In this document: in pieces, positions 57,938 to 64,000 of the stretch
How positions within the stretch are numbered: the stretch's first letter is position 1
Layout: each line of letters begins with the position of its first letter
Source: Streptomyces sp. NBC_00554
GTDB taxonomy: Bacteria; Actinomycetota; Actinomycetes; Streptomycetales; Streptomycetaceae
Length of the DNA: 64,000 nt
Direction: 5' to 3'
Assembly (NCBI RefSeq): GCF_041431135.1
Contig: NZ_CP107799.1
Coordinates: 4,030,001-4,094,000 of the forward strand
Made by a program: the position numbers and the translations under genes
Notes under the pieces: model-generated
The model's input: the letters and a program-made list of their open reading frames with translations, nothing else
Database searches by the model: none
Told to the model about the DNA's origin: nothing

Positions 57938-59143
57938 TCAGCGATTACTAAGGATTGGAGTCCAGCGACTGGGGTCGCTGAGGGAAGATGGCCGGAAGCC
58001 GGAAAGGGGGATGACTTCCTTTCCATCCGAGCTGGCAAGAATGAGTTGATTTCGGAACTCACCCTTACTGGGTTCACATTGCTCGGGATCGCACCTGAAG
58101 GCGATGAGCCAATCGTCGTCGGCCCAGGCCAGCAGCTGCTGACCGGGCACGAGTGCCTCGCGCTTACCGGTCCTGGCGTCCAACACCTCAGAGACGATCT
58201 GGCCGCCCTCGCCCACGAACCGGCCTGTTACCAGCTTCCCGTCAGGGGAGACGGCTCCCGGCGAGCTCAGCTCCTCCTCCGACTTCGGGACAGGCACCTC
58301 TTCACCGTCCACGCTGTAGAAGACCCTGCCCGCCTTGGTGCTCCAGGGCTCCCACAGCAGCTTGCCGTCACGGCTCCAGGCGATGTCCTGGCGCCCGCCG
58401 CCGACGACGAGCCCGTCGTCACCCTTCCTGGGCGGGCGCGCGCTGAAATCCGCCTGACCAGAGGCGGCATCGATGACATAGAACCCCGTACGGCTCGGCT
58501 TCGACCCCGGCACTATCTTGCCGTTCAGCCGGTAGGACGCGTCCTTGAAGAGCCCCTCCGGATTGATGTCATAGGTGGTTGCGACCAGACGCTTGCCATC
58601 CGGCGAGAACTGCACACCGCCAACGCCCTGGTCCGTCTTTATCCACCGTTCCACCTTGCCGGTGGCCAGATCCACGATTCCAATGCGGTGGACCGGCAGG
58701 CCACCCTCCAAGACCGCTGCGGTCTTCATCCCCGGCGCCACATCGAGCCAAGCCCAGTCCGTTTCCTCGTACCGATCCGTGGTCGAGTTCAGGAGGTTCC
58801 AATTGAAGACAAGGGCTCCGTCACCGTTCGCCCGCTTCTCCGACTTCACCGTGTAGTACGCCGAGACGGCGACATTCCCTGCGGCTATGAACTGCGTCGG
58901 CGGCGACTGATCCGGATGCGCCGCCACGCCCGCGGGACGACCTACGGGCTCTTCCTCTTCCTGACCATTGGTTGCGACGAGTGCCGCTGCAATGCCCGCC
59001 CCGACGAGAACCGTACCGATGCCGGCCATCACGAAACGGCGCACCTTCCGACGCCGCACACCGGACATCGACCCGCTTATGTCGTGGCGCATCCCCTCCG
59101 AAGCACCCTCGACATCCTCGCGGACCAACTGTCCGGGTTTCAC
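57938..59143 (-). CDS. Membrane-anchored beta-propeller-like protein
   Basis: The 401-residue protein has a short cytoplasmic tail, one membrane helix (about 38-60, FVMAGIGTVLVGAGIAAALVATN) and an extracellular region with TolB/WD40-like repeats (GVQFSPDGKRLVATTY, IAWSRDGKLLWEPW, AVSPDGKLVTGRF). It is likely a scaffold or sensor; the ligand is unknown. GTG at 59143 follows GGGGG. Codon use and lower GC in flanking DNA suggest an acquired region. Confidence 0.75.
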   Translation of the reverse strand: MKPGQLVREDVEGASEGMRHDISGSMSGVRRRKVRRFVMAGIGTVLVGAGIAAALVATNGQEEEEPVGRPAGVAAHPDQSPPTQFIAAGNVAVSAYYTVKSEKRANGDGALVFNWNLLNSTTDRYEETDWAWLDVAPGMKTAAVLEGGLPVHRIGIVDLATGKVERWIKTDQGVGGVQFSPDGKRLVATTYDINPEGLFKDASYRLNGKIVPGSKPSRTGFYVIDAASGQADFSARPPRKGDDGLVVGGGRQDIAWSRDGKLLWEPWSTKAGRVFYSVDGEEVPVPKSEEELSSPGAVSPDGKLVTGRFVGEGGQIVSEVLDARTGKREALVPGQQLLAWADDDWLIAFRCDPEQCEPSKGEFRNQLILASSDGKEVIPLSGFRPSSLSDPSRWTPILSNR

Positions 59144-59545
59144 GTCTGTACCCCCACAGGAAAGAAGACTGGATTTCGGATTCAGTCCGGCTGAACAGGA
59201 CCCTAGGCGAGGGTGATCAAGCGGAAAGTGAATTTGAGGTTTCCCTGAGGTTTGCATAGCCCTCACGGAAGGTGACCAGACGGGGGGCCTTCATGCAGGG
59301 GCGAGCGCCGACCACACGGCAATCTGGACATACATGAACAGATTTGAACTCGCCGAGAACACATTGAGTAAGAGCGCACCGTCGGGAGTGATCTACGCCA
59401 CAGCCTCTATGGGTCGACCTGACGGAGGGGTTCCGGTTATACAGCGATCTGACACCGCGTGCGGGCTCATAACTGGCGGCGGACCGAACAAGTGCGGCGG
59501 AGTTGAGGAATGCCTCGGCAACGTCGGCCCGGCGCTTTGATCCCG

Positions 59546-59830
59546 GTCAGGGCAGTGAACTTCAAGACCCTGATGCATCTCGAACCGCTCCTGCCAGATG
59601 CCTCGGATGATGTCCTCGCCGTGGCGGGAGCTCTCACCTTCGAGGCGGGGTACACCGCTGCCCGGAGCGGCGAGACCGGCACGGCGTGGGAGCAGGCCCA
59701 TGCCATGGCCGACCGGCTCCAGGACGACTACCAATACCCCGTGACGGCGTTCTCTCGCGCGATCATGGGCGCGCACGCGGTCACCGTGACCGTGGAGCCG
59801 CATCAGGGCGGGGCCCCGTACCGCCGCAAC
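59546..59830 (+). pseudogene. C-terminal remnant of an XRE-type regulator
   Basis: One plus-strand frame reads VRAVNFKTLMHLEPLLPDAS, then AGYTAARSGETGTAWEQAHA and YPVTAFSRAIMGAHAVTV, like the TPR-containing C-terminal half of streptomycete XRE-family regulators. The N-terminal helix-turn-helix is missing and no ribosome site is present, so it appears truncated. Confidence 0.5.
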
Positions 59831-59886
59831 GCCCGCCCCGGCGGTACGGGGCCCCGCGGCGACCGGCAGGCTCAGGGGCGCACGAA

Positions 59887-59927
59887 AACGCCCGTCCCGG
59901 GGGCAGGAAGCCCCCGGGACGGGCGTT
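59887..59927 (-). terminator. adk terminator
   Basis: AACGCCCGTCCCGGGGGC and its exact complement form a perfect 18-bp stem with an AGGAA loop, 54 bases past the adk stop. Confidence 0.9.
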
Positions 59928-59981
59928 CTCACGGTCGACGGGTCCGGCCTTCTCGTGATCCGAACCCAGAACAGACCCTAG

Positions 59982-60638
59982 TCAGTCCTCGTCGCGCTGA
60001 AGCGCCTCCATCGCGCGAGCCGTGACCTCTTCCACCTTGCCGAGCGCCAAGATAGTGACCACCAGGCCCTGCGCCTTGTAGTAGTCGATGATCGGCTCGG
60101 TCTGCGTGTGGTAGACCTCCAGGCGCGTACGCACGGTGGCCTCGGAGTCGTCGTCACGCTGGTACAGCTCGCCGCCGCAGACGTCGCAGACGCCTTCCTG
60201 CTTCGGCGCCTTGTACGTGACATGGAAAACGTGCGCCGAGTCGTTCCGGCAGATGCGGCGGCCGGCGATCCGCTTGACCACTTCGTCCTCGGGGACCTCG
60301 AGGTCCAGCACGGCGTCGAGCTTCATGCCCTCGTTCTTCAGCATCTCGTCGAGCGCCTCGGCCTGCGAGACGTTACGAGGGAAGCCGTCGAGCAGGAAGC
60401 CGTTCTCCGCGTCCGGCTGCTCCATGCGGTCCTTGGCCATCGCGATGGTGACCTCGTCCGGTACCAGCTCGCCCTTGTCCATGTAGGACTTCGCCAGTTT
60501 GCCGAGCTCCGTCTGCCGACTGATGTTGGCGCGGAACAGGTCGCCCGTGGAGATGTGCGGGATCGACAGGTTCTGGGCGAGGAACGCGGCCTGCGTACCC
60601 TTTCCGGCGCCAGGCGGCCCGACGAGGACGATTCGCAT
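59982..60638 (-). CDS. adk: Adenylate kinase
   Basis: The 218-residue kinase has the P-loop GPPGAGKGTQ, DGFPRN and a long LID with RRICRNDSAH and GVCDVCGGEL; three cysteines suggest a zinc-type LID with one ligand replaced. It balances AMP, ADP and ATP. Its ATG overlaps the secY stop as ATGA. Unlike the usual order, map does not follow directly. Confidence 0.98.
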   Translation of the reverse strand: MRIVLVGPPGAGKGTQAAFLAQNLSIPHISTGDLFRANISRQTELGKLAKSYMDKGELVPDEVTIAMAKDRMEQPDAENGFLLDGFPRNVSQAEALDEMLKNEGMKLDAVLDLEVPEDEVVKRIAGRRICRNDSAHVFHVTYKAPKQEGVCDVCGGELYQRDDDSEATVRTRLEVYHTQTEPIIDYYKAQGLVVTILALGKVEEVTARAMEALQRDED

Positions 60639-61951
60639 CAGCGGAGGAACCCTTCGTAATTGCGCTGCTGGAGCTGGCTCTCGATCTGCTTCACCGTCTC
60701 CAGACCGACACCCACGATGATCAGGATGCTGGTCCCGCCGAACGGGAAGTTCTGGTTCGCCTGGAACCCGACCAACGCCATCGTCGGCACGAGAGCGATC
60801 AGACCCAGATACAGCGAACCCGGCCACGTGATCCGGTTGAGTACGTATCCCAGGTACTCAGCGGTCGGCCGGCCGGCCCGGATGCCCGGGATGAAGCCAC
60901 CATACTTCTTCATGTTGTCGGCTACTTCTTCGGGGTTGAAGGAGATGGCCACGTAGAAGAAGGCGAAGAAAACGATCAGCAAGAAGTAGACCGTGATGTA
61001 GATCGGGTGGTCACCCTTGGTCAGGTTTGTCTCGATCCAGGTCTTCCAGCTGGACGTTCCGCTGGAGAACTGTGCGATCAGAGCCGGGATGTAGAGCAGC
61101 GACGAGGCAAAGATCACAGGGATGATGCCCGCCTGGTTGACCTTCAGCGGAATGTACGTCGACGTGCCGCCGTAGGACCGGCGGCCGATCATGCGCTTCG
61201 CGTACTGGACCGGGATCCGGCGCTGAGCCTGCTCGACGAAGACCACCAGGCCGACCATGACCAGGCCGACCAGGATGACCGTGCCGAACTCGATCCAGCC
61301 GTCGGCCAGCGTGCCCGAGGTCTTGATGGACCACAGGGCGGCCGGGAAGGTCGCGGCGATCGAGATGAACATCAGGATCGACATGCCGTTGCCGATGCCG
61401 CGGTCGGTGATGAGCTCACCGAGCCACATGACGACGGCCGTACCGGCGGTCATGGTGATGACCATCGTGATGGTGACGAAGATCGACTGGTCGGGCACGA
61501 TCTCGGTGGCCACCTGGCAGCCGCTGAAGAGCGCGCCGCTGCGAGCGGTCGCGACCAGGCCGGTGCCCTGGAGGATGGCCAGCGCCACCGTCAGGTAGCG
61601 GGTGTACTGCGTGATCTTCGCGGTGCCGGCCGAGCCCTCCTTCTTCAGGGCTTCCAGGCGCGGGATCACCACGGTCAGCAGCTGGAGGATGATGCTCGCC
61701 GTGATGTACGGCATGATGCCCAGCGCGAAGATCGTGATCTGCAACAGCGCGCCACCACTGAACATGTTGACCAGACCGAACAGACCTTGGTTGCCCTTGG
61801 CCACTTCGATACAGGTCTGCACGTTCTGGTAGTCGACACCCGGGATCGGGATGTGCGTACCCACCCGATAGACCACGATGATGCCGAGCGTGAAGAGCAG
61901 CTTCTTGCGCAGGTCGGGCGTCTTGAACGCCCGGGCGAACGCGGTGAGCAC
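60638..61951 (-). CDS. secY: Preprotein translocase channel subunit SecY
   Basis: The 437-residue protein has ten membrane helices with the conserved ALGIMPYITASIILQLL (plug and helix 2) and GGTSILIIVGVGLETVKQIE. It forms the SecYEG channel. AGGAGG precedes the GTG at 61951. A promoter and a terminator lie between it and rplO. Confidence 0.98.
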   Translation of the reverse strand: MLTAFARAFKTPDLRKKLLFTLGIIVVYRVGTHIPIPGVDYQNVQTCIEVAKGNQGLFGLVNMFSGGALLQITIFALGIMPYITASIILQLLTVVIPRLEALKKEGSAGTAKITQYTRYLTVALAILQGTGLVATARSGALFSGCQVATEIVPDQSIFVTITMVITMTAGTAVVMWLGELITDRGIGNGMSILMFISIAATFPAALWSIKTSGTLADGWIEFGTVILVGLVMVGLVVFVEQAQRRIPVQYAKRMIGRRSYGGTSTYIPLKVNQAGIIPVIFASSLLYIPALIAQFSSGTSSWKTWIETNLTKGDHPIYITVYFLLIVFFAFFYVAISFNPEEVADNMKKYGGFIPGIRAGRPTAEYLGYVLNRITWPGSLYLGLIALVPTMALVGFQANQNFPFGGTSILIIVGVGLETVKQIESQLQQRNYEGFLR

Positions 61952-62007
61952 GGTGCCTCCTGCGACCCCCGCGCTACTGCGTCAGAGGTGACGGTCTTGA
62001 GGTTCGA

Positions 62008-62036
62008 CGGATATCTGACAGCTAACCAACAGTCAA
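62008..62036 (-). promoter_or_regulatory. secY-adk promoter
   Basis: On the secY strand TTGACT (62036-62031) and TATCCG (62013-62008) are 17 bases apart, about 60 bases before the start codon. Confidence 0.65.
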
Positions 62037-62127
62037 AGGCCGCCCGGAGTTCCCTTGAGACGCACCGGACGAAATTCGGCAGCGCAGGCCACCTTACCGG
62101 CGACACTGCCCCCCTTGGAACGACCAA

Positions 62128-62159
62128 CCGGGGATGCCCCTTTTGTGGGGCATCCCCGG
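62128..62159 (-). terminator. Terminator between rplO and secY
   Basis: CCGGGGATGCCCC and GGGGCATCCCCGG form a perfect 13-bp stem with a TTTTGT loop, 37 bases past the rplO stop. It separates the ribosomal genes from secY-adk. Confidence 0.85.
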
Positions 62160-62195
62160 CTGGGATCGCTCAAGTCATCGAGACGCCTGGAGAAT

Positions 62196-62651
62196 TCAGA
62201 CGAGCTCGGTGACGGTACCGCCGGCGGCGGTGATCTTCTCCTTGGCGGAGCCGGAGACGGCGTCAACCGTCACCTGCAGCGCCACGGTGATCTCGCCCTG
62301 GCCGAGGACCTTGACGAGGCTGTTCTTGCGAACCGCACCGTTGGCGACGAGCCCCTCGACAGTGACTTCGCCACCCTCCGGGTACAGCGACGCCAGCTTG
62401 TCGAGGTTCACGACCTGGTACTCGGTCTTGAACGGGTTCCGGAAGCCCTTGAGCTTCGGAAGACGCATGTGGAGGGGCATCTGGCCACCCTCGAAGCGCT
62501 CCGGAACCTGGTAACGGGCCTTCGTGCCCTTGGTACCACGACCAGCCGTCTTACCCTTCGACGCCTCACCACGACCCACACGGGTCTTGGCGGTCTTGGC
62601 GCCCGGGGCGGGACGGAGGTTGTGGATCTTGAGCGGGTTGTTCTCACCCAT
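62196..62651 (-). CDS. rplO: 50S ribosomal protein L15
   Basis: The 151-residue L15 has the Gly/Lys/Arg-rich N-terminal extension (VGRGEASKGKTAGRGTKG) that threads into 23S rRNA, and the globular end GSAKEKITAAGGTV. It begins two bases after rpmD. Confidence 0.98.
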   Translation of the reverse strand: MGENNPLKIHNLRPAPGAKTAKTRVGRGEASKGKTAGRGTKGTKARYQVPERFEGGQMPLHMRLPKLKGFRNPFKTEYQVVNLDKLASLYPEGGEVTVEGLVANGAVRKNSLVKVLGQGEITVALQVTVDAVSGSAKEKITAAGGTVTELV

Positions 62652-62653
62652 GT

Positions 62654-62836
62654 TCAGTCGACCTCCTCAACCGTCACGAGGTGGCGGACGGTGTGAACCA
62701 TTCCGCGGAACTCGGGGCGGTCCTCCTTGACGACCACGGTGTTGATCCCCTTGAGACCAAGGGACCGCAGGGTGTCACGGTGGTTCTGCTTGCTGCCGAT
62801 GTACGACTTCGTCTGCGTGACCTTGAGGCGAGCCAT
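62654..62836 (-). CDS. rpmD: 50S ribosomal protein L30
   Basis: The 60-residue L30 starts MARLKVTQTKSYIGSKQNHR and shows the LRSLGLKGINTVV core. Its ATG overlaps the rpsE stop by one base (TAATG), so translation is coupled. The frame extends upstream without homology. Confidence 0.98.
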   Translation of the reverse strand: MARLKVTQTKSYIGSKQNHRDTLRSLGLKGINTVVVKEDRPEFRGMVHTVRHLVTVEEVD

Positions 62837-63441
62837 TACGCACCCGCTCCCGCACGTGCACGAAGCAGAGCCGCGGGGGCGACGTCCTCGAGGGGCAGAC
62901 CGCGGCGGGCCGCGATCTCCTCGGGACGCTGCAGGCCCTTGAGGGCCGCCACAGTCGCGTGCACGATGTTGATCGCGTTGGACGAGCCGAGCGACTTCGA
63001 CAGGATGTCGTGAACGCCGGCGCACTCCAGGACAGCACGCACCGGGCCACCGGCGATAACGCCGGTACCGGGGGAAGCAGGCTTGAGCAGGACGACGCCC
63101 GCGGCCTTCTCGCCCGTGATCGGGTGCGGGATGGTGCCCTGGATACGGGGGACCTTGAAGAAGTGCTTCTTGGCCTCTTCAACACCCTTGGCGATCGCGG
63201 CCGGCACCTCCTTGGCCTTGCCGTAACCGACACCGACGGTGCCGTCACCATCGCCCACTACGACGAGCGCAGTGAAGCTGAAGCGACGACCACCCTTCAC
63301 AACCTTGGCAACGCGGTTGATCGCGACAACGCGCTCAACGTAGGCGGTCTTCTCGGCGGCAGCTGCGCCACCGTCGCGACCCTTCCGGTCCCGCCGCTCG
63401 CCGCCACCGGCACCGCTTCCGCGGCGCTGGGGTCCAGCCAT
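62836..63441 (-). CDS. rpsE: 30S ribosomal protein S5
   Basis: The 201-residue S5 has an RNA-binding double-stranded-type domain (VVAINRVAKVVKGGRRFSFT) and GTGVIAGGPVRAVLE. The N-terminal 30 residues are Gly/Arg-rich, as in other streptomycetes. It lies between rplR and rpmD. Confidence 0.98.
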   Translation of the reverse strand: MAGPQRRGSGAGGGERRDRKGRDGGAAAAEKTAYVERVVAINRVAKVVKGGRRFSFTALVVVGDGDGTVGVGYGKAKEVPAAIAKGVEEAKKHFFKVPRIQGTIPHPITGEKAAGVVLLKPASPGTGVIAGGPVRAVLECAGVHDILSKSLGSSNAINIVHATVAALKGLQRPEEIAARRGLPLEDVAPAALLRARAGAGA

Positions 63442-63482
63442 TGGAATTACCTCTCTCTGTTTCCGCTAGCTACGGAACCGAC

Positions 63483-63866
63483 TCAGAACTTGAGTCCGGC
63501 TTCGCGGGCGGCGTCCGCCAGAGCGGCAATGCGCCCGGCGTACTGGTTTCCACCACGGTCGAATACGACAGCCTCGACACCGGCGGCCTTGGCGCGCTCG
63601 GCAACCAGGGCGCCGACCGACTTGGCCTGCGCGGACTTGTCGCCCTCGGCACCGCGGACGGTCGTGTCCAGGGTCGACGCCGACGCCAGGGTGTGACCCT
63701 TAACGTCGTCGATGACCTGGGCCACGATGTGGCGGTTGGAGCGCGTCACGACCAGGCGCGGACGCTCAGCCGTACCCGAGATGTGCTTACGGATCCGGAT
63801 GTGACGACGCTTGATGGCAGCACGCTTGTAAGCGTCGCCCTTAGCAATCTTGACACCGTATGCCAT
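63483..63866 (-). CDS. rplR: 50S ribosomal protein L18
   Basis: The 127-residue L18 begins MAYGVKIAKGDAYKRAAIKR and contains SNRHIVAQVIDD and FDRGGNQYAGRIAALADAAR. It binds 5S rRNA. It starts three bases after rplF ends. Confidence 0.98.
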   Translation of the reverse strand: MAYGVKIAKGDAYKRAAIKRRHIRIRKHISGTAERPRLVVTRSNRHIVAQVIDDVKGHTLASASTLDTTVRGAEGDKSAQAKSVGALVAERAKAAGVEAVVFDRGGNQYAGRIAALADAAREAGLKF

Positions 63867-63869
63867 GGC

Positions 63870-64000
63870 TTACTTACCCGCCTTTCCGACCTTGCGGCGG
63901 ATGACTTCGCCTTCGTACTTGACACCCTTGGCCTTGTACGGGTCGGGCTTCCGCAGCTTGCGGATGTTGGCCGCAACCTCTCCGACCTTCTGCTTGTCGA
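63870..64000 (-). CDS. rplF: 50S ribosomal protein L6 (C-terminal part)
   Basis: Only the last 43 codons lie in the window. They read [20 protein letters not shown], then [18 protein letters not shown] and a stop, the conserved L6 C-terminus. Confidence 0.97.

Larger units (their letters stand above)
59144..59981. other. Gap with a decayed regulator and the adk terminator
   Basis: The 838 bases between the propeller gene and adk have no convincing intact gene. They hold AT-rich sequence up to about 59450, the remnant described at 59546 and the adk terminator at 59887. Confidence 0.6.

Noticed and set aside
59334..59540. A 68-codon plus-strand gene
   Set aside because: It has no ribosome site or recognisable family and lies in a decayed, AT-richer region.

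Overview
The window is chromosomal DNA from a Streptomyces, or a very close relative. The composition is GC-rich with strongly GC-biased third codon positions. It carries the sporulation regulators bldM and whiD side by side, an HrcA/CIRCE-controlled groES-groEL1 pair, the usual actinobacterial core-gene order, and many starts with no Shine-Dalgarno sequence but a close TAnnnT box. Most genes lie on the minus strand. Both ends are cut inside genes: an ECF sigma factor at position 1 and rplF at position 64000.

Layout. Positions 1-7460 are developmental and stress genes: the start of a ShbA/SigD-type sigma gene, bldM with a BldN-type promoter, whiD, a LysR regulator, a MOSC protein, an SDR, an ABM/SnoaL fusion, groEL1 and groES. 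Positions 7500-15170 hold a tandem pair of polysaccharide-deacetylase lipoproteins, a SAM methyltransferase, an ECF42 sigma factor with its DGPF partner, an Uma2 nuclease, an HTH/zinc-ribbon protein and an LCP ligase. Positions 15260-24730 form a xylan-use locus: bxlR-E-F-G-A, a second LacI regulator and a GH10-CBM2 xylanase, with recognisable promoters and operators. Positions 24868-36683 carry the t6A genes (tsaD, rimI, tsaB, tsaE), alr, an L,D-transpeptidase, a bifunctional NAD(P)HX repair enzyme, acpS and glmS. Positions 36833-41676 are coaA, a solitary TnpB element, a DUF389 membrane protein and glmM.

Positions 41880-64000 are the ribosomal-protein region read on the minus strand (rplF-rplR-rpsE-rpmD-rplO-secY-adk, map-infA-rpmJ-rpsM-rpsK-rpoA-rplQ-truA, rplM-rpsI). 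Two accessory blocks interrupt it. Positions 44347-51867, all plus strand, are a five-gene polysaccharide cluster: a GH26 mannanase-like enzyme, a processive GT2 synthase, a membrane-anchored GH113-like glycosidase, a sugar-nucleotide pyrophosphorylase and an OafA-type acyltransferase with an SGNH domain. Its gene content fits synthesis, trimming and O-acetylation of an extracellular beta-mannan-like polymer, and it is the best candidate here for an undescribed system. The second block, about 57300-59850, separates adk from map and holds a secreted small protein, a membrane-anchored propeller protein and a decayed regulator.

Functionally, glmS, glmM, alr, acpS and coaA feed wall and cofactor synthesis. 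The bxl genes import and cleave xylobiose released by the xylanase. The LCP ligase, L,D-transpeptidase and deacetylases act at the cell envelope.
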